The notes beneath the pieces were generated by a model, which saw only the letters and a program-made list of their open reading frames with translations, did no database searches and was not told the DNA's origin. This document shows positions 21,975 to 31,755 of a DNA stretch of 64,000 nt, in pieces. Within the stretch, counting starts at the first letter, position 1; each line of letters starts with the position of its first letter. Source of the stretch: Puccinellia tenuiflora (taxonomy: Eukaryota; Streptophyta; Magnoliopsida; Poales; Poaceae); NCBI GenBank assembly GCA_012064385.1, contig QRDG01000861.1, positions 1 to 64,000 on the forward strand, given 5' to 3'. The position numbers were made by a program, and so were the translations under genes.

Positions 21975-22939
21975 TTAAGGATCATTACACACCGTTACAT
22001 GACTCTCAACATTATAGCAAGAAAGATAAGTGCCTAGCTGCACAATACAAAAAGAAATCGATCTAAACTCGTGAAGAAGATGCCGAAGATCACAAGTAGA
22101 ACCAAACAACGTTCGACCATCCGCCGACAACACGGATCCGAAATTGCCGCACTTGCAGTCTTCAAGGGCCTCAATAGAGGTGCAATCCAGTTGATGCCCC
22201 GCGGGTGGTTCTCCCAACGGTCTATCTGGAATATGCACACGAGGTATCGAGTTGAGCTGTAGATATCGAATAGCCTTCACCGAGCTCAAACTCAGAGCGC
22301 CTCTGCCATTAAATTTGGGGATCAACAACAGAGGAGTTGTCATCCACCTCCGGTGACACAGCCCGAACAGCTTAGAGACAGCATCTTCCACATGGAGATC
22401 GTCTGACAAATATAGGCATATGCAACTAGAGCAGCTGCAATTTGTAAGAACATCCTGCTCCATTGAGTAAATAGCACAGCCATTGATATGTATTGAGGCC
22501 ATATGACAGTATAGAGCCGTCGCCTCAATCGCGCCACTTGATACAAAATCCGGACTCTGCACCACCATCATGATGGCCGCATAGCTCGGAATAAGAACAT
22601 ATGATAATTTGGTGGCGAATAATTGTTGCATAACATCCTACACCGCAATGTTCTTCGAGGCAAACTTGGAAATTGATCTGTGAAATTGGAAAAACTTGCC
22701 TCGATTGTACCTCCAAGCAGGATGTGTAGATGATTCGCACCACCTTCTTCATTCGCACCACACAGCACAACAACTAGCCGAGCAGAAAAAGAGGGTTCCA
22801 CCCCCAGATGCAGAGGTCTGCAACTGCCCTGTTGTTGTTGGACTGCAAAGGCACATCTTGAAAAAATGGTGAGCGTCGCCAGCTTCATACATCTAGCCGA
22901 GGCCTTGAGATCACCGGCGACTGTAGGTCCTCCAATCAC
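21975..22939 (-). pseudogene. Unrecognised frames in the retrotransposed insertion
   Basis: Two overlapping minus-strand frames (22939-22568, 123 codons; 22631-21975, 218 codons) are in different phases. The first has DLKASARCMKLATLTIFSRC; the second has ATALYCHMASIHINGCAIYS and SIEALEDCKCGNFGSVLSAD. The second ends about 30 bases before the poly(A) tail, consistent with the 3' end of a processed transcript. Overall composition is protein-like (balanced, not repetitive), but I assign no function. Confidence 0.35.
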
Positions 22940-24229
22940 GAGGCGGCAAAGAGCAGCCCACCTAGGACCATGCCCAGCTCTCTCCTCTTGCAGCCCGGCC
23001 GGAGACAGCAGATGCCTCCCGTCTCCACGGCGAGCCCCGATGGAACTCCGAGCCGTGGGAGTGAAAGAGCATGGTTGCCCCCATGTGTTGTTTTGGTAAT
23101 TAATGACAATCTCTATGGACTAATGTGTGCTTTGAGTTATATGTGCAGTGTTGGTCCATAAGGAATGCCTGGACTCCATATGTTGGAGTCAAGGTTAAAA
23201 GAAGAAGATTATATGTTGATCAAGGCTAAGTGCAAGTTGATCAACATACAAGAGAAGCGCATGTGAGGGCATATGGAGAAGATCATTTGTTGATCAAGAT
23301 CCTATGTTGTCCATGGTGGATGGTGTGATCATCTGTGTTGATCAAGATCCTATGTTATCCATGGTGGATGGCGTCACGTGGTGATCATCATCAAGATAAA
23401 GGCCATGTAAAGATATGACGAAGAGTGTCTCTCCCATCTTGGTGTATGGGGGAGCAATATGCGTGTCTTCACCAAGCGGAGCAAAATCAAGAAAGGTGAT
23501 CCACTTGAGAGTAGATCAAGATCGTCATCATCTAGCTCAAGTGGAATGCGCAAGGCAAAGGTATGATCTTGATAGGGTTTCTATTTTACCGGTCTCACGG
23601 TGTAGTTGGGAGACCGGGTTTTAGGATAGGTAACCGTACTATCAAGAGGGGCTCTCAAGTGAGCTTTAGCGTATCGGTCGTAGAGAGCTCAAACTTTTGC
23701 ATCCTTGGCATCATCTTTATTGGTTATTATTTGGCTCTTATCGTGGTGTGGTATTGGTGCTTGTTGTGCTTGTCATGACAAGCCCAAGGTCACCGAAAAC
23801 GGTTTTCATATGTGTTCCCTATTGAGTTTTCGGTGTCGGAGTTTTTGCCGGTCCATCTATGCGGAAGGTTTCACTCTTCCAGTTATTAGCAAAATCTCCC
23901 TTGCTTGGTTTCAATATTCTCACATGTTATTGGGTAGCATTTGACGTCCTCTTTCCAACAAAAGTGGTTTCGTGTCATTCGGACTTCATTTGCAAAAGAT
24001 ATGGTTTTCCGGTTTTTAATAGAGAGGTTTTACCTCTCATCATTTGGTTTTACCATATGGTGTTGAACAATGATGTTTCTATGTATACTCTTGTAGTGCT
24101 CGTTGTGACGATTCCAACGAGTCCAAGTTTACCGAAAACGGAGTTCGTATGTGGAAGATATTACGTTTTCGGTATCGGTCGTTTTAGAAACAGAATATTA
24201 GAAAAGGAAAAAGAAAAAGGGGGGGGGGG

Positions 24230-24520
24230 GAGCCGGCCTCACCGCCGGCCTGGGCCGGCTCCCAGGCCGGCCCGTTCGGGCACCATCCCGGCCCCCATGC
24301 TAGCCTTGTCCGGTCTCCCGGCCGGGCCCCTCGGGTGGGCCTCCGGCCTCCGCGCCGGCCTGGGCCGGTTCCCCGGTCGGCCCACCCGGGTGCTCCGCAG
24401 CCTCTCTGCCAACCCGGCCTCGATGCCGGCCTGGGCCGGCTCCCAGGCCGGCCCTCTCGGTTGGTGTCCCGGCTCTCCAGCCGGCCTGGGCCGGCTGCTA
24501 GGCCGGCCGGCCCGATGGCT
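24230..24520. repeat. GCCGG-rich degenerate array upstream of the LTR TATA box
   Basis: Tandem, self-complementary copies of 'ggcctgggccggctcccagg' are preceded by a G-run (24219-24230). Long frames here on both strands are compositional (Pro/Gly/Arg/Ala). The second SIRE-like LTR carries a different array at the same place (28140-28410). Confidence 0.8.
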
Positions 24521-24584
24521 GGAATGTGTTTTCCCTCTCCTTTTTCTTTCTCTTTCCTCCCAACGGTCGCATTTTCGGAGCACC

Positions 24585-24592
24585 TATTTAAA
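24585..24592 (+). promoter_or_regulatory. TATA box of the SIRE-like solo LTR
   Basis: TATTTAAA in 'cacctatttaaagggcttct' aligns with TATAAATA (28448-28455) in the related LTR, each followed by 'cttcttcccc'. Confidence 0.65.
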
Positions 24593-26374
24593 GGGCTTCT
24601 TCCCCAAATAAACCCTACCTTTTTGCCAACTCTTGAGCTATTCTCCCTCCTCCATTGTTGACCTCTTGAGCTTGGCTTTCTCTCATTCTCTCCACTAGTT
24701 CGTGCTACTTCTTTGAGAGAAAAGAGAGAGGAGATTTAGATCCGTGTTTCCACCAATTGATTTCTCCTCTAAGTGAGGAGAACACTTTGGATCTAAATCT
24801 TTGGAGTTTCTTTGTGTTCCTCCTTTGTTCTTCCTCCCTAATCCCTCCCAAGCATTAGTTGCTTTGGTTGGATTCGGATTGGAAGAACTTGACCACTTAG
24901 TGTGTTCTTGCCATTGCATTAGTTGCATCGGTTTGAGTTCTCCACGGTGATTCGTGGAAAGTGAAGTTGAGAAGCTTGTTACTCTTGGGTACTTTGGTTC
25001 CCTAGGGCTTGGTCCTCTAGGGCACGTTGGTACCCTAGACGGTTTGATTTCTCGGAGTCTTGGTGGCTTACGGGATTTGTTGGGAGCCTCCAATTGTGGA
25101 GTGTGGCTCAACCTTGTTGCTTCGGAGCTTTGGTAGCTACGAAGATATTGCCGGGAGCCATCAATTGAGTTGTGGTGTGTGCCCCGGCCTTGGGCATCGA
25201 GTCTTGGCGGCTCGGTGCATTTGGTGAAGACCCTCCAACTTGTGGAGTGAGCTTCACCCTTGTAAAGGTTCTAGTTGTCAACCTCAACGGCAACGTAGTG
25301 ACAAGTGCCTCGCCACATTGGTGGTAAGACACAACGGAGATACGGTGTGCCATATCAAGGCTACTCGGTGTTTCACATTGGTGAACACCGCGCCGCTCCA
25401 ACGGAGACTAGCTTCCATTGGGAAGTGAACTTCGGGATAAATCATCGTCTCCAAGTGCCTCGGTATTTCTATCCCGAGCTTCTTACTTATGCTATTTACT
25501 TTGTGATAGACATCGAGCTTAGAGTCATATATCTTGCTATCACCTAGTTGATCATATTGCTTAGCATAAGTTGTTGGTGCACATAGGTGAACCTAGCTAG
25601 CTTAGGTTTTGGCTTGATAAATTAAACGTTAGTTTTATTCCGCATTTATTCAAGCCTTAACCGTAATAATTTTAAATCGCCTATTCACCCCCCCTCTAGG
25701 CGACATCCGTGTCCTTTCAGGGAGCCAGACAGAACCGTAGCTTTAGGGACATGAGAGCAGAGGCAGAGGAGTAGCAACAAAACAGAGCTTGGATTCCCCT
25801 GGTCGTGGCCACCATGGACACAGCCCGATGAGAAGCCCACAGCCATCAAAAGTCAAAGCACCACTCCAACAAATCAGGAACTCAAATCCCGCCATTATCC
25901 TCCTTCCCGACCACCATGGGCAAGAACAGAGGAGGGTATGGAGGACCGCAGCCACTCAGATTTGTATTATTGCAGCAAGAAGATGCTAGGGTTAAAGGAG
26001 CAAGGGCAGTCGAAGCTAGTCCTCGCCATGGGTTCGGCATGTAGGTGCCGACATAAGAACCACCGCCACCTTCTCTCCAACCATCCACCTTGTTGTTGAG
26101 CAGCCAAGGGAGAGAGTCGAGAGGGAGGGAGAAGATGGATCTGGATCCGGCCACCATCTTATTCGTCGAGGAGAAGCTAGAGGAAAGGAAACCTACAACT
26201 AAAAGCAACCAGACCCCCTCCCACCTGACGCCGGCCACCATGGCCACCGACGGCAGGGGAGAGAGAGGCCGGCAAGGGGATCTGAGGAGGAGAAGCTCAA
26301 GGAGAGCAAGTCGCCACGGGAGGGCAAGTCGCCACGGAGGCAAGTCAGTCCAACACCACTGCCTACTAGTAATC

Positions 26375-26765
26375 GAATTAACCTAGGCTGGACGGATCAA
26401 AGATTATGAATATTTATATTTGGCTTGCAAGCCAAGTAAAATTAAACTTCCGTATCCTACCCTGTACACGTCAAAGACCAGACTACCTATATAAAGGTAC
26501 ACGGCCGATTGAGAAAGCAGATCCAATCGCACAATCAAAAACCAATTTATTTTCACGTACGTCTATTTTCTATTTCCCGTGTTCTTCTTTGCCGAGCTCT
26601 AGCAGCCCTAGGGTTTGGCCGATCTTTGCCGCTTTGCTCGAAAAGCGGTCGTCTCTCCTCCACGAAAGTGAGGAATCTTTGTTGCTTTGTTTGGAAAGCA
26701 ATCGGTTCGTCGTCACGAAAGTACGACGGTTATCGTGGTGTCACGCGGGATTTTGCATGGCAACA
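26375..26765 (+). repeat. Gypsy1 3' LTR, second part
   Basis: It resumes after the retro insertion and carries the TATA box TATATAAA (26488-26495) and the transcript leader shared with 7859-8123, ending GGCAACA. The following five bases, GGTGG, are the expected Gypsy1 target duplication, not testable because the left end is out of view. Confidence 0.9.
26488..26495 (+). promoter_or_regulatory. TATA box of the Gypsy1 LTR
   Basis: TATATAAA lies six bases upstream of ACGGCCG, the site that the CACTA element occupies in the other LTR. Confidence 0.7.
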
Positions 26766-27216
26766 GGTGGGAGGAAAAGAAAGGACTTTGCATTTTGAAG
26801 ATTGCTCTAATGAAGATATACAGAAATATGATCTAGTGGACTTATGGGTCCGGGTTAGAGGATGCACTGATGAATTTCGAAGAGATTATCTGGCTTTATT
26901 TGCTGTGGGATCTTTAGTTGGTAAAACACTTGAGGTTCACATGGCCTTTACCCGAGCAAACAAGGCTGCTCGGATCAAGGTTGCTTGTGCTGAACCTTCA
27001 GCCATTCCACCTCGCATTGACCATACCTATGATGGAGTGGGATACATGTTGAGTTTTCTATGGAGAATGACAATCAGGTGGATGAGATAATGGACGATGT
27101 AGAGCATGATGATGGAAATGATGGTAATGATAACAACAAAGGCAAAAAGGCAGAGGACAAATCTACGGATTTGATCAGCAATTTACGTTGGTCTGGGCAA
27201 ACTGAAAAGGGATAAG
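26766..27216 (+). pseudogene. DUF4283-type ORF fragment
   Basis: The frame after the Gypsy1 LTR reads YDLVDLWVRVRGCTDEFRRD, then LALFAVGSLVGKTLEV, and HMAFTRANKAARIKV. This is the pattern of the DUF4283 region found in grass zinc-knuckle and LINE ORF1-like proteins. A frameshift near 27050 moves homology to a frame reading SMENDNQVDEIMDDVE, then an Asp/Asn/Lys-rich linker ending in a stop near 27213. No N-terminus is present because Gypsy1 interrupts it, and the 3' side is interrupted by the SIRE-like element. The predicted protein is probably nucleic-acid binding, by family only. Confidence 0.65.
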
Positions 27217-27221
27217 ACCCT

Positions 27222-28980
27222 TGAAAGAGCATGGTTGCCCCCATGTGTGGTTTTGGTAATTAATGACAATCTCTATGGACTAATGTTTGTATTGAGCTAT
27301 TCTTGTAGGTGTGTCCATAAGCATTGCTTGATCTCCATATGTTGGAGTCAAGGCTAAGGGAAGAATACTATATGTTGATCAAGGCTAAGTGCAAGTTGAT
27401 CAACACTCAAGGTATTTCTCCATGAGCATGAATGAAGTGAAGGATCCTATGTGGCTCGTGGAGGATGGCGTCATGGTGATCGTCATCAAGATAAAGGCCA
27501 AGTGAAGATATGTTGAAGAGTGCCTCTCCCATATTGGTGTATGTGGGAGCAATTTGTGAGTCTTTATCGAGCGGAGCGCAATCAATAAAGGTGGTCCATC
27601 TTGAGAAGGCAAAGATCGTCATCATCTAGCTCAAGTGGATTATGCGCAAGGCAAAGGTATGATCTTGATAGGTTTTATATTTTATCGGTCCCATGATGTT
27701 AGTTGAGAGACTGGGTTATAGGATAGATAGCCGTACTATCAAGAGGGGCTCTCGACCGAGTATCTTGATCGTATCGTTCGTGGAGAGCTCAAACCTTTGC
27801 ATCCTTGGCATCATCTTTATTGGTTCTTATTTGGCTCTTATCGTGGTGTGGTCTTGGTGCTTGTCATGCTCGTCATGACAAGACCAAGTTCACCAAAAAC
27901 GGAATTCATATGAATATCCTATTGCGTTTTTGGTTTTGGAGGTTTATCGGTTCGTCTTTTATCGAGAGGCTTTATCTTTCCCATTTGGTTTTAACCTCCT
28001 CTGTTGTACTATGATGTTTATCTGTATATTCTTGTAGAGCTTGTCGTTACAATTCTAACGAGCCCAAGATCAACAAAAACAGAGTCCGAATGCGAAAGAT
28101 ATGCCCGTTTTCGTTTTGCACTTTCTGCAGTTTTTCAGTGGGGCGGAAGTTCCGGCCCTGAGGCCGGAAATTCCGGCCCCCGGAAGTTCCGGCCCATATT
28201 TTCATCTGAGCATTTTTGGCTAAGTCCTTTCGACGATTCTCTCTGGAGGGGTTCCGGAATTTTTCCCCGGAAGTTTCCCCCGGAAATTTCCGGGGGCCAG
28301 AAATTCCGGTCCTTGGTCCAGAATATCCGGTCTAGGAAAATTCGCCCCGGAAGTTTCCCCAGAAATTTCTGAGGACCGGAATATCCGGCCCTTAACCCCG
28401 GAATTTCCGGCCTCCCGTGGCTGTAACGGACAGATTTTGGGGGAGGCTATAAATAGCCTCCTTCTTCCCCAAGAGGAGGCTGCCCACTTTTTCTCTCTCT
28501 CTCTCCCCCATTGTTTGATCTCGAAAAAGCTTGAGTTTCTCTAAATCCCTCTAATAATTATTGACCATCTTTATGGATTCAAGAGAGGAGATCTAGATCT
28601 ACGTTTCCACCAAAAAATCTGTCCTCTAAGTGAGTTGGAACCTAGTGGATCTAGTTCTTGGAGTTCTTTTGTGGTTCTCCTCTTTGTTCTTCCTCTTAAA
28701 TCCCTCAATAGCATTAGTTGCTTTGGTTGGATTTCGGAGTAAAGGACTTGACCACCTTGTGTGGTCTTGCCTTTTGCATTAGTTGCATCGGGTTGTGCTC
28801 TCCACGAAGATTCGTGGGATTGAAGTTCGAAAAGCTTGTTACTCTTGGGTGCATTGTGTTCCCAAGAGCTTGTGCCTCTTGGGTGCATTGTGTACCCTAG
28901 ATGGTTGGTGGTGCCGCAAAGACTTCGAGTTGTGAAGCTTCGGGCAAGGTTTGGGAGCTCCCGATTGAGTTGTGGGTGTG
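27222..28980 (+). repeat. SIRE-like 5' LTR, first part
   Basis: It is homologous to 23062 onward from TGAAAGAGCATGGTTGCCCC. It includes a TATA box (28448-28455) preceded by a different GC array. It is interrupted at 28980 by E1 with duplication GTGTG. Confidence 0.88.
28140..28410. repeat. CCGGAA(A/G)TTCC-type array upstream of the LTR TATA box
   Basis: About a dozen imperfect copies of 'ccggaaattccgg'/'ggaagttccggcc' lie in tandem, most of them palindromic. The array occupies the position held by the GCCGG array in the solo LTR at 24230-24520. Confidence 0.85.
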
Positions 28981-30578
28981 TGATACGTGTCAAACGTATC
29001 TATATTGACCCATGCTAGTTTTGTGATATTGTCACATGTTTCTATTATCATGTTACATCATTTTTATGCATTTTGTTGGACTAACCTATTGACAAGATGC
29101 CTAGTGCCAGTTTCCTGTTTTTGCTCTTTTTGTATTTCAGAAAATTTACTTCTGGAAAAATATTCTCGGAATTGGACGAAAATTTACGGGGAATCTTTAT
29201 TCGACGGAAGGCACCAGGACACCAAAGGGCGACCTGGGGGGCCACTCACAGGCCAGGGGCGGCCCCCTGCCGCGGCCCTAGAGCAGCCCGCGGGTAGGAC
29301 CCGCCCCTGCCCTGTGGGCACCCCCTCGGCCCCCTCCGACGCCTATAAAATCCCATTAAACCTAAAAACATCGAGGCGGCCATTATTTTCCAGAGAAGTC
29401 ACCCCGACACTCCATCACCGTAAACCCTAGTTCGGGGGTGATTCTGAAGCTGATCCCGGCACCCTGCCGGAGGGGAGATCGATCCCGGAGGGCTCTTCAT
29501 CGCCATGCCTTCCTCCGGGATGATTTGTGAGTAGTCCCACCTTGGACCACGAGTCCATGGCAGTAGCTAGATGGTAGTCTCTCTCTCTTGTGCTTCATGT
29601 CTTATGATCTTGTGAGCTGCCTAACATGATCAAGATCGACTATTGTAATGCTATGTGATGTGTTTGCTGGGATCCGATGGATTATGAAGTTATGATCAGA
29701 TTGTGCATGATTCTTATATGTTGATTTATGTTCTTGCATGCTCTCCGATGTGCGTAGTTACTTTGGCCAAGTGATTGTGTGTATCTCCAAGAGGGAGTAT
29801 TTATGCTAGATAGTGGGTTCATGCCCCATTTTGTTCCTGGGCACGAGTGACAGAAACGTCTAAGGGCGAGGGTGTGCTGTTGCTACTAAGGGTAAAACAG
29901 CGGTGTTAATGCCTCTTTTGATATTAGTATTGCTTACTTCATGCGCTTTACTTAATGCAATTGTCTGTTGCTTGCAACTTAATACCGTTAGGTGACAGGC
30001 TGGATAGCGATCCCACGGTGGACTTTTTAGACAAAGATGTAGTTGGACTCAACGGTCTTTGTTCATTGTCGCGGTGCCTACATAAATATTATCATGTTCT
30101 CTTTGTCATAGCTAGATTAAGTTTGTGTTATAATCTTGTCAATTGCCCAGCCGTAATTTGTTTACCCATCATATGAGTGTTTTATTTACTTGAGAGACTC
30201 CACTAGTGAACCCATGGCCCCCGGTCCATCTTTTTACATTGATTGCAACCTTTATTCATCACTTTTCATCATCATTACTCCACTGGTCCATTTTCATATT
30301 TTCATCTATTTCACTATACAATTAACCACTTTGTTTTCTGCGAGACCGGAAAGATTGACAACCTTTCCGCTGTTGCGGACAAAGTATTTTGGTTGAGTGT
30401 GTGCAGGTCCACGTCTGTTGAAGATTAAGCACAAGAGATCAACAACATTCACTTTGTTGTTGATTTCAAATTCCTACTAGTTCGATAAACCTCGGTTCGT
30501 TAACGAGGGAAAACTGCTACCTGCTACATCCACGCCTTTGCTTGGGGAACCACCCGACGCATCATTCACTGATTAGCA
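28981..30578 (+). repeat. E1 5' LTR
   Basis: 1598 bases, TGATACGT...GATTAGCA. It contains a GC-rich promoter region, the TATA box TATAAAA (29344-29350) and 'ctgatcccggcaccctgccg' after the likely start site. The same layout is found in E2 and E3. Confidence 0.9.
29344..29350 (+). promoter_or_regulatory. TATA box of the E1 5' LTR
   Basis: TATAAAA in 'gacgcctataaaatccc' is conserved at 34637-34643 (E1 3' LTR), 57376-57382 (E2) and 59685-59691 (E3). Confidence 0.75.
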
Positions 30579-30587
30579 AGCTCTTTT

Positions 30588-30610
30588 CTAGCGCCATTGC
30601 CGGGGAACTT
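30588..30610 (+). promoter_or_regulatory. E1 primer binding site
   Basis: 'ctagcgccattgccgggg' begins about ten bases after the LTR end. It is a two-mismatch version of the 'ctggcgccgttgccgggg' site retained in E3 (60930) and common in Sabrina/Athila-type elements. Confidence 0.75.
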
Positions 30611-30782
30611 GGAGCTACAGCAAGGGGAGTCTCATACTCTCAATCACTTACTTTGTTTTTGTCTTGATTGCTTTATTTCTCGTTTAGCTTATTTTTCTTG
30701 TTGAAAATTTTTTAAACCCCAAAAAATTAGTGTAGTATTTTATCCTGTTTTATTAGTATGCTTAGTTCTTTGGTTGTTCTTA

Positions 30783-31755
30783 ATGGCTACTTTCCTTGAA
30801 ACTAGATATTTTTGTGGTTTTACATAAGATCAGCAAAAATACTATAAGGAACACCGCTTGTCGCAAAAAGGGAAACAACTTTGGGAATTTCTGAAAAAAG
30901 TGAACTTGTATGCTGAAAATATAAGTTTCCTCTATGATATAAAATGTTCTTGTGGGAGGCGCACTCCACACCCCCCCTTCCAATGTCCGGAAAATGAAAA
31001 TGAAACCTTAGCTTTTTATGCTAGGGAAATTCTTGATTTCTTTGATGTTGAACAGATTGAAGAATTTGTTGCTTTTAAGGGTGCCTATGAAATTGCTTCT
31101 TTGCTGGAGAACATTGATAATGCTCATTATCAAACTGAGAATTTTACTATACTAAAATATTTCTTTGAGAATTACAATGATAATTATTATATTACTGAAT
31201 ATGTTAAGAAGGTCTCTCCTCCAAAAGGAGAGACCGATGCTTTGCAGGAACCTATGGAGGAGGAAATTGCTGAAACTAAGATCCCATTAGGTGAAAAAGA
31301 GGAGGAGAGTGAGGAACAAAAGGAGGAGCTACCTTCTAATGAAATTAAATCTTTAAATCTTACTTTGTATGATATGCAACAACTTCCATGGCTCAAGAAA
31401 GACAAAAATGAACGGTCAAATGCTTTTCCTACTGTTATTTGTGATGAATTTAATGATACTCCTTTATCTATACCTACAATTGATATTTATGATAATAAAA
31501 AGCATGTTTTATGTGATAGCTACATCGTAGAATTTGTTAATAATGCTACTGAAAATTATTATGAGAGAGGAAAATATGGTTGTTGGAGTTCTCATGTTAC
31601 TAAGACACCTCTCTTTTTGTTGCAAGTTTTGAAGTTGCACTTGCTTTGTCTTCCTATGCTACTAGTTTTATGCTCCAATGAATTATTTTCGTACAAGATG
31701 CCTATGCATAGGAAGTGGGTTAGGATTAAATATGTTTGGTATTTGTTTTCTTGAT
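30783..31755 (+). pseudogene. E-ORF (E1 copy): unknown acidic protein in gag position, one nonsense codon
   Basis: The start ATG (30783) lies ~200 bases after the primer site, the same as in E2 and E3. One in-frame stop interrupts near 30825; the rest is open to 31755. Visible parts are an N-terminus with HRLSQKGKQLWEFLKKV, a cysteine cluster ending TPHPPFQC, ENETLAFYA, a conserved VEQIEEFVAFKGAYEIASLL, and an acidic stretch around ALQEPMEEEIAET. The C-terminus carries ATENYYERGKYGCWSSHV and a hydrophobic LLCLPMLLVLC segment that could be membrane-associated. No Gag, protease or polymerase motif is found. Function unknown. In-frame indels relative to the E3 copy suggest it was once under protein-level selection. 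Confidence 0.7.

Larger units (their letters stand above)
23062..25719 (+). mobile_element. Solo LTR of a SIRE/Maximus-like Copia element
   Basis: It starts TGAAAGAGCATGG, ends GTGTCCTTTCA, and is flanked by the 5-bp duplication GGGAG (23057-23061 and 25720-25724). Its 2658 bases are homologous to the LTR starting at 27222. No internal domain remains, so it is a solo LTR, nested in the retrotransposed insertion. A TATA box (TATTTAAA, 24585-24592) follows a GCCGG-rich array (24230-24520). The terminal 'cacccccc..tctaggcgacat' segment is common in grass Copia LTRs. Confidence 0.87.
21943..26363 (-). mobile_element. Retrotransposed insertion with poly(A) tail (LINE fragment or processed retrocopy)
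   Basis: It is flanked by an 11-base direct repeat TACTAGTAATC (21932-21942 and 26364-26374). At the left edge is a T-run (21945-21952), which is a poly(A) tail when read on the minus strand. Long duplications plus a tail are the signature of LINE-mediated insertion. Minus-strand content is a GC-rich 5' part with a 153-codon frame (26343-25882), then, past a nested solo LTR, frames 22939-22568 and 22631-21975. None gives a domain I recognise, and no reverse transcriptase is seen, so a processed pseudogene or non-autonomous retroposon is likelier than a LINE with coding capacity. Confidence 0.72.
7859..26765 (+). mobile_element. Gypsy1: Tat-lineage Gypsy retrotransposon, heavily nested and deleted
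   Basis: The element runs from a 5' LTR remnant (7859-8123) to a 3' LTR ending CAACA at 26765. Between them are gag, protease, reverse transcriptase and part of RNase H; integrase is missing. The 3' LTR opens TGTTGAAGG (21566) and closes GGCAACA, a matched TG..CA pair. It hosts three independent insertions: the CACTA in the 5' LTR, a Helitron in gag, and a retrotransposed sequence in the 3' LTR. Assignment to Tat rests on the gag zinc-finger-like CKYHN..SHSTNDC, the DGG protease and the primer site. Gypsy1 itself probably landed in the DUF4283 sequence seen at 26766. Confidence 0.88.

Noticed and set aside
24239..24611. Pro/Gly/Ala/Arg-rich frames in the GCCGG array
   Set aside because: They follow the tandem repeat, exist on both strands and have no domain.
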